From: Halorubrum ezzemoulense DSM 17463
Lineage (GTDB): Archaea; Halobacteriota; Halobacteria; Halobacteriales; Haloferacaceae
Direction: 5' to 3'
NCBI RefSeq assembly: GCF_002114285.1
Contig: NZ_NEDJ01000005.1
Coordinates: 1-64,000, forward strand
Length of the DNA: 64,000 nucleotides
Made by a program: the position numbers and the translations under genes. A model generated the notes under the pieces. The model did no database searches, was not told where the DNA came from, and saw only the letters and a list, made by a program, of their open reading frames with translations. Within the stretch, counting starts at the first letter, position 1; the number at the start of each line of letters is the position of its first letter. This document shows positions 26,886 through 35,571 of the stretch, piece after piece.

Positions 26886-27320
26886 CTACTCATCCGCCGG
26901 CTGTCGCACGGTCAACACCGGAACGTCCGAGGTGCGGACGACCCGCTCGGTGACGCTCCCGAGCAGGTAACGGTCGAGCCCCTTCCGGCCGTGGGTCCCC
27001 ATCACCACCACGTCGATGTCGTTCTCGTCGACGTAGTCGTGGATCGACTGGTAGGCGGTGCCGGACGCGACGGTGGTGACGCACTCCACGCCCGCGTCCG
27101 CGGCGGCGTCCGCCACGCGTCCCGTCGCCTCCTCGCCCTCCGATTCGAGCGCCTCGACGACGATCTCCGCGCCCGCTTCCAGGCTGGAGTACGCCGCGCC
27201 GTCGACGACGTACAGCGCGTGGAGGCGAGCGTCGTACCGATCTGCGAGGTCGATCGCGTGTTCGATCGCGGCGTCCGACGCCGGGCTGCCGTCGGTCGGA
27301 ACGAGGACATCCGAGTACAT
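26886..27320 (-). CDS. Universal stress protein, UspA family
   Basis: The 144-residue protein begins MYSDVLVPTDGSPASDAAIEHAIDLA and ends with the ATP-binding pattern MGTHGRKGLDRYLLGSVTERVV, followed by VPVLTVR. The G2xG9xG(S/T) motif is intact, so it should bind ATP. Usp proteins are small cytosolic stress or signalling factors, often dimers. The ATG at 27320 is preferred over a GTG one codon earlier. It lies 33 bases before the MenE-like ligase gene on the same strand, so the three genes uspA, menE and acyl-CoA dehydrogenase may form one transcript. A second uspA is at 56287. Confidence 0.92.
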   Translation of the reverse strand: MYSDVLVPTDGSPASDAAIEHAIDLADRYDARLHALYVVDGAAYSSLEAGAEIVVEALESEGEEATGRVADAAADAGVECVTTVASGTAYQSIHDYVDENDIDVVVMGTHGRKGLDRYLLGSVTERVVRTSDVPVLTVRQPADE

Positions 27321-27416
27321 CACACTCCCCGCTACAGCGGGTAGCGATTAAAAACCCGATCCAACTGTTCAGATCCCGAGACGGGACGAACTCCGGGGTC
27401 TCGACCGGCCGACCGC

Positions 27417-28370
27417 CTAACGGAAGCCCATCGCTTCGATCTGCTCTTGGTACCGGTTCCGGATGGTGACCTCGGTGACCTGCGCCACGTCGGCGACCTC
27501 GCGCTGGGTCTTCTTCTCGTTACAGAGCAGCGAGGCGGCGTAGATGGCGGCGGCCGCGAAACCGGTGGGGGACTTCCCGGAGAGCAGCCCCTGCTCGGCT
27601 GAGACATCGATGATCTCGGTCGCCTTCGACTGGACCTCCTCGGAGAGCTGGAGCGCGGACGCGAACCGGGGGACGAACTGTTTGGGATCGACCGGCTTCA
27701 GCTCTAGGCCGAGCTCCTGGGAGATGTAGCGGTACGTCCGGCCGATCTCCTTCTGCGGAACCCGCGACACGTCTGCGACCTCGTCGAGGCTCCGGGGGAT
27801 GCCCTCCTGCCGGCAGGCGGCGTAGAGGGCGGCGGTGGAGACGCCCTCGATGGAGCGGCCGCGGATGAGGTCCTCGTTGAGCGCGCGTCGATAGATGACC
27901 GAGGCGACCTCCCGTACCGACCGGGGAACGCCGAGCGCGCTCGCCATGCGGTCGATCTCAGAGAGCGCGAACTGGAGGTTGCGCTCGCCCGCGTCCTTGG
28001 TCCGGATCCGCTCCTGCCACTTCCGCAGTCGGTGCATCTGCGAGCGCTTCTCGGAGGAGAGCGACCGCCCGTACGCGTCCTTGTCCTTCCAGTCGATCGT
28101 CGTCGTCAGTCCCTTATCGTGCATCGTCTCCGTGATCGGCGCGCCGACCCGGGATTTCGACTGCCGCTCGTTGTGGTTGAACGCGCGCCACTCCGGCCCG
28201 CGGTCGATGTTCCGCTCGTCCAAGACGAGCCCGCAGTCCTCGCAGACGAGCTCTTGATCGGCGTCGGTGACGATGTTCTCCGAGTCACACTCCGGACAGG
28301 AGACCGTCGATTCGTCCGTTTCCTGCTCCGTGTCCCGCTCCTGTTGCCGCTGGCGACTCGGACGTTCCAT
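27417..28370 (-). CDS. tfb: Transcription initiation factor IIB (second copy)
   Basis: The 317-residue TFIIB has a short charged N-terminus ([15 protein letters not shown]), a zinc ribbon with Cys25, Cys28, Cys43 and Cys46, the linker [21 protein letters not shown], and two cyclin repeats including [16 protein letters not shown] and [18 protein letters not shown], ending [16 protein letters not shown]. It lacks the long Ser/Asp extension of the copy at 7203-8249 and looks closer to the standard housekeeping form. TTTAA at 28396-28400 lies 26-30 bases before the start and is the likely TATA box. Confidence 0.95.
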   Translation of the reverse strand: MERPSRQRQQERDTEQETDESTVSCPECDSENIVTDADQELVCEDCGLVLDERNIDRGPEWRAFNHNERQSKSRVGAPITETMHDKGLTTTIDWKDKDAYGRSLSSEKRSQMHRLRKWQERIRTKDAGERNLQFALSEIDRMASALGVPRSVREVASVIYRRALNEDLIRGRSIEGVSTAALYAACRQEGIPRSLDEVADVSRVPQKEIGRTYRYISQELGLELKPVDPKQFVPRFASALQLSEEVQSKATEIIDVSAEQGLLSGKSPTGFAAAAIYAASLLCNEKKTQREVADVAQVTEVTIRNRYQEQIEAMGFR

Positions 28371-28705
28371 TAAAAGGTTTCTGGTCAGTCGCGCATTTAA
28401 GCCTTGTCCACCCCTATCATCGATCCTGACGGTTCTCGAACCGACGTAAAATCGCGTTTTCGGACGTTAGAGAGGGATTAATAGCAGATTAGCGAACAGA
28501 ATACACATCGATGGCTGCCCTACCGTCGCCCGGCCACCCGCACCGAGACGCACGAAACGTGACCGTGGACGGAGCCCCGGTCGAGCCTCGGGCGTCGTTT
28601 GACGCCCACCTCTCGCCAGCTCCGTCGGTCTTACCCCCGGTGCCCAAGTTTATTACTCTTAAACATTCAAGAAGATTTTTGTATAACCTATACCAATAGG
28701 CGTGT
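28371..28705. other. Divergent promoter region between tfb and the gene at 28706
   Basis: The 335 bases hold no convincing gene; a 62-codon plus-strand frame at 28511-28699 has no conserved look. Near the left edge is the tfb TATA candidate (28396-28400). Bases 28440-28500 contain AAAATCGCGTTTT and GGATTAATAGCAGATTAGCG, AT-rich for this genome. On the right, AAGTTTATTACTCTTAAAC (28647-28665) and TTTTTGTATAACC (28676-28688) precede the ATG at 28706; the latter is at TATA distance. Confidence 0.5.
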
Positions 28706-29104
28706 ATGAGTACGACTTCCCCGCCCGGCGTCGAACGCACGCTTCGCGGCTGTCGCCCGGCCGACGTCGATCCCGTCGTCATCGACGCGGCGGACCTCGA
28801 CAGCACCGCGCCCGAGCACCTCCGCGACCTCAAGCGGGGGCTCGCGGCCCGCGGCTACCAGCCCGCCGCGGTCGCCGCCGAAGCCGAGTTCGACACCGAG
28901 AGCACCCTCGAGCGACAGCGCGAGGTCGACCGACTGCGCGGGCTCCTCCGCGCCGCGGCGTTCCTCGGCGCCGGCCGGATCGAGGTCAGCGTCACCGGCG
29001 AAGTTCGCGAAGAGGCCCGCACGGCGCTCGCGGCGCTCGCCGAGCGGGCCGACCGCGAGGGCGTCGAACTCGTCCGGGTGGGCGCGGACGCCGGCGGCGC
29101 CTGA
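28706..29104 (+). CDS. Haloarchaeal protein of unknown function, coupled to the METTL5-like gene
   Basis: The 132-residue acidic, mostly helical protein contains RTLRGCRPADVDPVVIDAADLD, a basic helix DLKRGLAARGYQPAAV and a long helix FDTESTLERQREVDRLRGLLR, then strand-helix-strand IEVSVTGEVREEARTALAAL and GVELVRVGA. I do not recognise a named domain. The stop is followed after 3 bases by the ATG of the methyltransferase, so the two are one operon. A function in RNA modification or ribosome assembly is only inferred from this neighbour. Confidence 0.7.
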   Translation: MSTTSPPGVERTLRGCRPADVDPVVIDAADLDSTAPEHLRDLKRGLAARGYQPAAVAAEAEFDTESTLERQREVDRLRGLLRAAAFLGAGRIEVSVTGEVREEARTALAALAERADREGVELVRVGADAGGA

Positions 29105-29107
29105 CCG

Positions 29108-29731
29108 ATGGCGACGAAGCGCTCGCTCGCGACCAAGCTCGGCGTCGTCGCCGGCTTCGAGCGCCCCGACGCCGCCCTCGAACAGTACCCGACGCCGCCG
29201 GAGCTGGCCGCCCACGTCGTCCACCTGGCGGACCTCCACGGCGACGTCGAGGGGCGGACCGTGCTCGACCTCGGCGCCGGCACGGGGATGCTCGCGCTGG
29301 CGGCGGCGCTTCGCGGCCCCGCCCGCGTCGTCGGCCTCGAACTCGACGGGGGCGCGCTCGCGACCGCCCGAGGGAACGAGCGCCGCGTCGCCGCCAGCGC
29401 GCCGGTCCACTGGGTTCGCGGCGACGCGACCCGCCCGCCGCTCGCGGTCTCCGAGCCCGCGACCGTCGTCATGAACCCGCCGTTCGGCGCACAGGACGGA
29501 AACCGCAACGCCGATCGGGAGTTCCTCGCGGTCGCGAGCGACCTCGCCGAAGTCTCTTACTCGGTCCACAACGCCGGTAGCCGGAAGTTCGTCGAGGCGT
29601 TCGCCGCCGACGAGGGCGGCGAGGTGACGCACGCGTTCGCGGCCGAGTTCCGGATCGACGCACAGTTTGATCACCACACCGACGAGGCGCGCGACATCGA
29701 CACCGAAGTGTACCGGATCGAGTGGTCGTAG
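29108..29731 (+). CDS. METTL5-like N6-adenine RNA methyltransferase
   Basis: This 207-residue Rossmann-fold methyltransferase has SAM motif I VLDLGAGTGML near residue 56, ARVVGLELDGGAL (motif II) and the catalytic NPPFG of amino-methylating enzymes, followed by AQDGNRNADREFL. The segment EQYPTPPELAAHVV before motif I and the later HNAGSRKF are typical of archaeal relatives of METTL5, which in eukaryotes methylates an adenine of 18S rRNA. The likely target is small-subunit rRNA, by family inference. It follows the preceding gene by 3 bases. Confidence 0.87.
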   Translation: MATKRSLATKLGVVAGFERPDAALEQYPTPPELAAHVVHLADLHGDVEGRTVLDLGAGTGMLALAAALRGPARVVGLELDGGALATARGNERRVAASAPVHWVRGDATRPPLAVSEPATVVMNPPFGAQDGNRNADREFLAVASDLAEVSYSVHNAGSRKFVEAFAADEGGEVTHAFAAEFRIDAQFDHHTDEARDIDTEVYRIEWS

Positions 29732-29768
29732 GGGGCCGGACGCTCTCTTCCCGGCCCGCCGGCGCGGG

Positions 29769-31688
29769 CTACCGCCGTCCCTCGTACCGCTCCCGCTGTG
29801 CGACCCGCACTCGCGTCTCGCCGCGCTGCGCGAACACGGCGTTGCCCTCGCGAACGAACGTGATCCCGCGGACGGTCTCGGTCTCGTTCGCGGCCGGGAG
29901 CGGCGCCGTGACGTTGTTCCCGCTGCCGCCGGCAACCGTCAGTTCGAACCCGTCGGGCGTGGCCGCGATGACGACGTTCCGCCCGTCGATCCGGGGCTCA
30001 GCCCGGGCGGGGTCGCTCGTGAACAGCGTCCGTCTCGTCTCGTTCCTGACCACGTCGACCCGGTACGCCGGACCGCCGTTCGCGGCGACCCAGCCGACCC
30101 GCTGAACCCAGACGGTCTCCCGCCAGCCGGTGCCCCCCACGTCGACCGCGCGGTACCCCCAGAACGCGAGGTTCCCCTTCGAGACGGCGGTCGTCCATAT
30201 CTCGCGGTCGGGGTCGCTGACGATCACCCCCGACGTGTTGACCGACGTCGAGCGCCCGAACGCTTCCACGTCGACGACGCCCACGAGTCGGTCCTCGACG
30301 TTCTCCGCGTAGGTCACCTGATACCCCTCGACCTCGATCGGGTTGCCCGGGAGGTCGCCGTCCTCGACCGTGACGAGGTTCGGCACGACGGCCGGCCCCG
30401 CGACGGCCGCCAGCGCCGCCGTGAGCAGGACCAGTCCGACCGCCGCCGGCGTCGACGACCGGATCCCGTCTCTGAGCGTCTCGGGCTTCGGCACCGCTCG
30501 GGACGGCCAGAGCGGGTCGTCGCGCGAGGCGGCCGCGACGGCGACGATCGCGGCCAGCAGGGCGAGCAGCCCAACGCCGACCGCGCGGTACAGCTCGTAC
30601 CGCTCGTTGCCGAGGTACCAGTACACCGCCCACAGCCGACGCGAGGCGCCGAACAGCAGGAGCGCCCCGAAGACGACGAGCGCGGTGCGCTCCGACGCGT
30701 CCGCGCGCGACCCGTCGTGGTCCGGCGCGGTATTCGGATGGAACCGCCACCGACCGGGGGTCGCGCCCGCGTCGCGGTCCTCGCTGCGTTTTCCGTCGTC
30801 CCCCCCTCGAGTCCGCCGCCGCCGCAGGAGTACGACGGCGACGAGGGCGCCGCCGATGAGCCCGAGCGCATGCCCTTGGATCGCGACGTTCGCCCACCCC
30901 GGGGCGCCGTAGGATGGGGACGCCTCGGCGAACGCCACCGGCGTCCGGAGGGCGTCGTAGACGACGCCGACGAGCGCCGTTCCCGTCGTGGCGACGACCG
31001 CGGCGACGGGACGCGTGACGAGCGCGAACCCCCAGTACGCGAACACGACGACGGAGAAGCCGATCACGGGCCCCAACGCGAACAGCGCGGAGACGAGGCC
31101 GAACGCGACCGCCGCGCCGGGGACGATCAGGAACGCACGGACGTAGGGGTTCTCGCCGGGGGATTCGACGGCGCGGATCCGGCTCGGTAGCCGTCGGGCC
31201 CGACTCGGCATCTCACGGACTCGACCCGGGAGACCTCGCAGGCGATCCGGGAGTCGGCGGGACCGGACGGCGGCCCGCTCCCGGTCGCCGACCTCGCGTC
31301 CCTCGGGGAAGTGGCCGTACGCGTACTCCGCGAGGCTCCCCGCGACGAGCGCGGAGAGGAGGTTCCCGGTGATGTGTCCGCGGCCCGCGTGCGCGAAGCT
31401 GGACCAGACGAGCCCCTCCGGGTAGAAGTACGACCACGACCGGAACGGGATCACGACCGGTCGGTTCGGGTCGTCGATTCCGGACTGGACGAACAGGTAC
31501 ACTCCGATCACGCCGGCGACAACGAGGAGCGTCCCCCACGGGACACCGAGCAGGAGCCGCGAGCGGAGCGTCCGCGTCCAGTCGGCCCCTCGTCGATCCG
31601 CGAGGAACACCGCGGCGAGCGCGACGGCGACGGCGACGCCGCCGGCGGCGAGGTGGACGGCGTCCGACGCCAGCGCGTCCGCGACCAT
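29769..31688 (-). CDS. Rhomboid-fold membrane protein, catalytic Ser apparently replaced
   Basis: The protein has 639 residues. The N-terminal half carries the rhomboid membrane core: RSWSYFYPEGLVWSSFAHAGRGHITGNL (first loop and helix 2), PYVRAFLIVPGAAVAFGLVSALFALGP (helix 4 region) and NVAIQGHALGLIGGALVAV (helix 6 with His). Aligning FALG with the usual GxSGxxFAL puts Val where the nucleophile Ser belongs (codon 31092-31094) and Ser one place later, so protease activity is doubtful. Three more hydrophobic helices follow, then an approximately 220-residue beta-rich C-terminal domain that should face outside. ATG 31688 is preferred over GTG 31712. Confidence 0.8.
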   Translation of the reverse strand: MVADALASDAVHLAAGGVAVAVALAAVFLADRRGADWTRTLRSRLLLGVPWGTLLVVAGVIGVYLFVQSGIDDPNRPVVIPFRSWSYFYPEGLVWSSFAHAGRGHITGNLLSALVAGSLAEYAYGHFPEGREVGDRERAAVRSRRLPDRLRGLPGRVREMPSRARRLPSRIRAVESPGENPYVRAFLIVPGAAVAFGLVSALFALGPVIGFSVVVFAYWGFALVTRPVAAVVATTGTALVGVVYDALRTPVAFAEASPSYGAPGWANVAIQGHALGLIGGALVAVVLLRRRRTRGGDDGKRSEDRDAGATPGRWRFHPNTAPDHDGSRADASERTALVVFGALLLFGASRRLWAVYWYLGNERYELYRAVGVGLLALLAAIVAVAAASRDDPLWPSRAVPKPETLRDGIRSSTPAAVGLVLLTAALAAVAGPAVVPNLVTVEDGDLPGNPIEVEGYQVTYAENVEDRLVGVVDVEAFGRSTSVNTSGVIVSDPDREIWTTAVSKGNLAFWGYRAVDVGGTGWRETVWVQRVGWVAANGGPAYRVDVVRNETRRTLFTSDPARAEPRIDGRNVVIAATPDGFELTVAGGSGNNVTAPLPAANETETVRGITFVREGNAVFAQRGETRVRVAQRERYEGRR

Positions 31689-31792
31689 GTCAGGTTCGAC
31701 GGGGCCGCGCACACATCAATAACGGGGGTCGAGCGCGGTACGGGGTCGGGCGTAATGCGAGGTCGAGCGGGCGGGCGAAAGCGTCCGACGGG

Positions 31793-32071
31793 TCAGATCT
31801 TGTTCTCGGCGTCGTCGGCCAGCTCCTCCATCCGCTTGCCGACGCGGCCGGCGGGCGAGAACTCGTCTTCGCTCATCGCGTTCGCTAAGGCGTTACCGAG
31901 GACGAACACGGCGTGTTTGTGTTCGCTCTTCGATTTGTGGACGTGGGAGGGGTCGACTTCGAGCTCGTCGTAGGGGTCGAACAGCGACCCGTCGACCGTC
32001 TCCTGCGCGCGGAAGTGCTCCATGATCGTCACCATCTGTTCGTGAAGCTCAAGCAGCTCGTCCTTGTGCAT
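31793..32071 (-). CDS. UPF0058 family protein (copy 2)
   Basis: The 92-residue protein begins MHKDELLELHEQMVTIMEHF and contains DPSHVHKSKSEHKHAVFVLG, the same HKSKxxHxxAVF motif as the copy at 6445-6678, here with an extra His. The C-terminal helix VGKRMEELADDAENKI is an extension. Function unknown for the family; conserved His residues suggest metal binding. The ATG at 32071 is preferred over a GTG two codons earlier. Confidence 0.85.
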   Translation of the reverse strand: MHKDELLELHEQMVTIMEHFRAQETVDGSLFDPYDELEVDPSHVHKSKSEHKHAVFVLGNALANAMSEDEFSPAGRVGKRMEELADDAENKI

Positions 32072-32165
32072 ACCCACGGATACGGGTCGTAGGCCCTTTA
32101 AGCGTTGTTGAGGGCGGTACGCACGGTTCTGCGCCCCGGAGACCTTGACCGAGGGAGCCGCGCGG

Positions 32166-32381
32166 TCAGAAGACGTACTCGTCTTCGTGGCCCATCATCC
32201 CCTCGTCCTCGAACCCGTTGGAGTCGTCGTCGTCTCGCGGGCCGCTCGTCTTGTACGCCTTGATGCCGGTCGACAACAGCTCCTCGACCGCCTCCTCGCG
32301 GTTGAGGAACTCTCCTTCCTCGACCATCTGGGCGATCTGCATCTCCAGATGCTCCGGCACGGTTATCTTCACTTGTGGCAT
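32166..32381 (-). CDS. Ribbon-helix-helix (CopG-like) transcription regulator
   Basis: The 71-residue protein starts MPQVKITVPEHLEMQIAQMV, then EGEFLNREEAVEELLSTGI: a beta-strand followed by two helices, the RHH DNA-binding fold that works as a dimer. The strand residues Gln3, Lys5 and Thr7 would contact bases. The C-terminal 25 residues are acidic and end in DEDEYVF-like charge. It resembles the haloarchaeal DUF7120-like RHH group. Its targets are unknown. A TATA box (32409-32417) lies 28-36 bases upstream. Confidence 0.82.
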   Translation of the reverse strand: MPQVKITVPEHLEMQIAQMVEEGEFLNREEAVEELLSTGIKAYKTSGPRDDDDSNGFEDEGMMGHEDEYVF

Positions 32382-32408
32382 TTGCTGTCCGGGTCTTGTG
32401 GCATGGCG

Positions 32409-32417
32409 TATATAAAA
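32409..32417 (-). promoter_or_regulatory. TATA box of the RHH regulator gene
   Basis: On the minus strand this reads TTTATATAC, 28-36 bases before the ATG at 32381. The region between the RHH gene and the oxidoreductase gene at 32636 (254 bases) also contains ATTTTTTATC near 32470, which could serve as a second promoter or a terminator. Confidence 0.6.
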
Positions 32418-32635
32418 TTGGCGTCGCAGATCCGGAGATATGAAAACTCAAAGCAGAGACTCGAAAGCTCATTTTTTATCTGCTGAAGGTCGGTTAGGTT
32501 TGTGCGAATCCCCCGCCGAGCGGTACCGGTGTCTCGCCGCCGGGCGTCCGTGCCGTTCGAGGGCGACACTCGCGGGTCCCCAGCGCGTCCTCTGAGAGCG
32601 ACATTCATACGTCGGTCCGGGCCGAACGGCGGTTC

Positions 32636-33250
32636 ATGACCGATTCCGGCGTCGACGCGGCCGAGGACCTCACCGACCTCTACCGCGAGTACGGCGACGA
32701 CAGACTCCCTCCGGGCCAGCGCGAGACGGACGGCTTCCCGGTCCTCTCGAAGAGCGGGACGCCCTCGTGGGACCCGGAGACGTTCGAGTTCGAGGTGTGG
32801 GGCGCAGTCGAGGAGCCGCTCTCCCTCTCGCTCGACGAGTTCCGCGACCTCCCGTCGGTCACCCAGCGACAGGACTTCCACTGCGTGACCGGCTGGAGTA
32901 AGTTCGACTGCGAGTTCACGGGCGTCTCCTTCGCCGACCTCGCCGAGCGCGCCGGCGTCCGCGACGACGCCGAACACGTCATGTTCCACGCGCTCGACGG
33001 CTACACGACCGACCTCCCGCTCGACGAGTGTACGAAGCCGGGCGTCCAGCTCACCTACGGCTACGACGGCGACGACCTCCCGGCCGACCACGGCGGCCCC
33101 ATCCGCGTCGTCACGCCGCACAAGTACGCGTACAAGGGCGCGAAGTGGGTCTCGGGCGTCGAGTTCCTCACCGAGCCCGAACTCGGCTACTGGGAGAAGC
33201 GGGGGTACAGCGACACGGCGAACCCTTGGAACGAGGAGCGCTACAGCTGA
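32636..33250 (+). CDS. Molybdopterin-dependent oxidoreductase, sulfite oxidase fold
   Basis: The 204-residue protein consists only of the SUOX-type molybdenum cofactor domain: FEVWGAVEEPLSLSLDEFRDLP, then QDFHCVTGWSKFDCEFTGV with the molybdenum ligand Cys83, DGYTTDLPLDEC, DLPADHGGPIRVVTPHKYAYKGAKWVSG near the end. No heme domain, dimerisation domain or signal peptide is present, so it is a small cytosolic YedY-like member. The substrate and electron partner are unknown. A start at 32636 agrees with the TATA-like CATTCATAC 26-34 bases upstream. Confidence 0.9.
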   Translation: MTDSGVDAAEDLTDLYREYGDDRLPPGQRETDGFPVLSKSGTPSWDPETFEFEVWGAVEEPLSLSLDEFRDLPSVTQRQDFHCVTGWSKFDCEFTGVSFADLAERAGVRDDAEHVMFHALDGYTTDLPLDECTKPGVQLTYGYDGDDLPADHGGPIRVVTPHKYAYKGAKWVSGVEFLTEPELGYWEKRGYSDTANPWNEERYS

Positions 33251-33356
33251 GCGCCCCCCGGGGTCGCGCTCGGCCCGTCCGCGTCGTCGCCCGAGTTCCC
33301 CCGGTCCTCCGCCCCGATAGTCAGGATAAAGGGTCCACGTCCCCGACTCGATACGC

Positions 33357-34727
33357 ATGGAACAGGCGCGTTCGCGGTCGTCGTCGCCGCTGGTCAGCCG
33401 GACCACCGAGGTCGTCGAGCCGGCGTTCGCGGCGGCGTTCGAGGCGCTTCCCACCCCGCGCACGACGTGGAGCGCGCCGGACGACGCGCTGGTGATCGGC
33501 GGCGGCGAGGCCGCGACGCTGACCGCGTCCGGGGGCGACCGGTTCGCGGCGATCCGCGAGTCGGCGACGGAGCTGTTCGAGTCCGGCGACGTCCACGCCG
33601 GCACCGAGGCGGCCCGCCCCCGCGTGTTCGGCGGGTTCGCCTTCCACGAGGGCGCCTGCGACGGCGAGCCGTGGGCGCCGTTTCCGGAGGCCCGGTTCGT
33701 CCTGCCGCGGGTCCAGCTGACCTACGCCGACAACGGCGCGTGGCTCACGGTCAACGCGGTCGGGCCGGACGCCGGCGTCGACGCCGTCGAGGACCGGCTC
33801 GCCCGCGAGGTCGACCGGTTCGCCGCCCTCGACGCCGTCGACGCCGGGTCGCCGACCGCGGCCGCCGGCTCCCGGCCCCCTCGCCCGGGGATCCGCGAGA
33901 GCCGCCGGACGACGAGCCGCGACGCGTGGCGCGAGAGCGTCGGCGCCGCGGTCGACAGGATCGCCGACGGCGACCTTCAGAAGGTGGTGTTGGCGCAGGC
34001 GCTGGAGGCCGACCTCGCGGCCGACTTCCCGCGGGCGGCCACCCTCGAACGCCTCGCCGAGAAGTACCCCGACTGCCACCGCTACTGGTTCGAGCCCGCC
34101 GCGGGGGAGAGCGCCTTCTTCGGCGCCACGCCGGAGCGACTCGTCTCGCTGCGGGGGCGGACCGTCGAGACCGACGCGCTCGCCGGGACGACCGGCCGCG
34201 GCGAGACGCCGAGCGAGGACGAGTGGCTCGCGCGCGAGCTCCTCGACGACGAGAAGAACGTTCACGAGCACGAGCTGGTCGCGGAGACGGTCCGCGACCA
34301 GCTTGAGCCGTTCGCCGCGTCGGTCTCCGCGGGCGAGCGTCGGGTTCGACGACTCGCGACCGTCCAACACCTCCACACGCCGATCACCGCCGAGCTCGAC
34401 GCGGACCGACACGTCCTCGAACTCGTCGAGGCGCTCCACCCCACCCCGGCGGTCGGCGGGCTCCCGCCGGACCGCGCGCTGGCGACGATCCGCGAGACAG
34501 AGCCGTTCGACCGCGGCTGGTACGCCGCGCCGGTGGGCTGGATCGACGCCGCCGGCAACGGCGCGTTCGCGGTCGCGATCCGGTCCGCGGTCGGAACCCG
34601 CCGTCGAGCCACGCTGTTCGCCGGCGTCGGCGTCGTCTCCGACTCCGACCCCGACCGCGAGTGGGACGAGGTCCAGCTGAAGTACCGGCCGATCCTCGAC
34701 GAGCTGGAGGGCGACGCAGCGGATTGA
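33357..34727 (+). CDS. menF: Isochorismate synthase
   Basis: The 456-residue enzyme turns chorismate into isochorismate, the entry step to menaquinone. The C-terminal chorismate-binding domain shows DGDLQKVVLAQALEAD (helix with the general-base Lys), FFGATPERLVSLRG, TDALAGTTGRGETP, HELVAETVRDQLEPF, VQHLHTPITAEL, LHPTPAVGGLPP and the Mg2+ site at LFAGVGVVSDSDPDREWDEVQLK. Lys in QKVVLAQ supports isochorismate synthase over anthranilate synthase. The usual menD/menB/menC partners are not adjacent; menE is 7 kb away on the other strand. It is convergent with the PAC2 gene, 6 bases apart. Confidence 0.92.
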   Translation: MEQARSRSSSPLVSRTTEVVEPAFAAAFEALPTPRTTWSAPDDALVIGGGEAATLTASGGDRFAAIRESATELFESGDVHAGTEAARPRVFGGFAFHEGACDGEPWAPFPEARFVLPRVQLTYADNGAWLTVNAVGPDAGVDAVEDRLAREVDRFAALDAVDAGSPTAAAGSRPPRPGIRESRRTTSRDAWRESVGAAVDRIADGDLQKVVLAQALEADLAADFPRAATLERLAEKYPDCHRYWFEPAAGESAFFGATPERLVSLRGRTVETDALAGTTGRGETPSEDEWLARELLDDEKNVHEHELVAETVRDQLEPFAASVSAGERRVRRLATVQHLHTPITAELDADRHVLELVEALHPTPAVGGLPPDRALATIRETEPFDRGWYAAPVGWIDAAGNGAFAVAIRSAVGTRRRATLFAGVGVVSDSDPDREWDEVQLKYRPILDELEGDAAD

Positions 34728-34733
34728 CCCCGC

Positions 34734-35474
34734 CTACTGGAACATCTTCAGCGGCTCGGCCTGCGTGCTTTCCTCGGTCGCCTGTCGCATCTGCTCTGCG
34801 AGCTGGCGCTTCGCGTTCCGGATCTCCGTCGCCTGCTCCACGAGCCCGTCGGTCGGCGTCTCGATCCCCGCGATCGGGTCGATGCCGTCGACGATGAGCG
34901 CCCGCGCCGCCTCGGGGTCGGGGAACTGCGGGTCGGACTCGACGACGAGCCCGACCGCGTCGCGGTCGTCCTCCAGCGCGGCCGCCAGCATCGCGCCCGT
35001 TGGCCCGGAGACGAGCCCGGACTCCGACGGCTCCGACACATCGGCGCGGTCCAGCGCCTCGGCGCCGTTCCCGGTCGCGATCCCGTACAGCTCCGGGGGC
35101 TCCTCGTCCTTCTCGCGGCCGAGGCCGGAGAGGAACACCGGGAACAGGTCGATCTCGTCGAACCACGAGCCGAGGCAGGCCGCGACCTCCGTCGCCGCCC
35201 CCGGGTTCACGGGGACGTCGCTGCGCAGCGCGACGAGATCCAGCTCGGAGTCGGCGTACAGCCGGACCGGGGTCGTCGCGGCCGTCTCGGACTCGCGGTA
35301 GACGGTCACCGGCGGGAGCCCGTCGCAGTGGACGTTCGCGTAGTGGGTCATCCCGTGGGCGTCGATCAGGTGGTCCGTCGCGATTTTCCCGACGAGCCCG
35401 ACGCCGGGGAACCCCTCTATCAGCGTCGGCTCGTCCAGCGAGACGCCGTCGTCGAGGACGGAGATGCGTGCCAT
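34734..35474 (-). CDS. PAC2-family (proteasome assembly chaperone-like) protein
   Basis: The 246-residue protein begins MARISVLDDGVSLDEPTLIEGFPGVGLVGKIATDHLI, the archaeal PAC2 signature, and goes on with FDEIDLFPVFLSGLGRE and SGPTGAMLAAALEDDRDAVGLVVES. The C-terminus is a helix with QATEIRNAKRQLAEQMRQ. Homologues of PAC2 help proteasome alpha-ring assembly in eukaryotes; the archaeal role is not settled. The start at 35474 is fixed by the conserved N-terminus, and the frame open to 35663 is rejected. It is divergent from the RNA methyltransferase gene with 97 bases between starts. Confidence 0.88.
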   Translation of the reverse strand: MARISVLDDGVSLDEPTLIEGFPGVGLVGKIATDHLIDAHGMTHYANVHCDGLPPVTVYRESETAATTPVRLYADSELDLVALRSDVPVNPGAATEVAACLGSWFDEIDLFPVFLSGLGREKDEEPPELYGIATGNGAEALDRADVSEPSESGLVSGPTGAMLAAALEDDRDAVGLVVESDPQFPDPEAARALIVDGIDPIAGIETPTDGLVEQATEIRNAKRQLAEQMRQATEESTQAEPLKMFQ

Positions 35475-35571
35475 GTGCGGCCGTACGCCCGGGGTCGACC
35501 TAAAGGTGCGGCGGCGGGAGGCACCTCGCGCGTCCCGAAACGGTCTAACGGCCCGACGCGAAAGGGGGGCC

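Noticed and set aside
28511-28699. A 62-codon plus-strand frame before the gene at 28706
   Set aside because: It is Pro/Ser/His-rich without a fold, overlaps the likely promoter and has no TATA of its own at a good distance.
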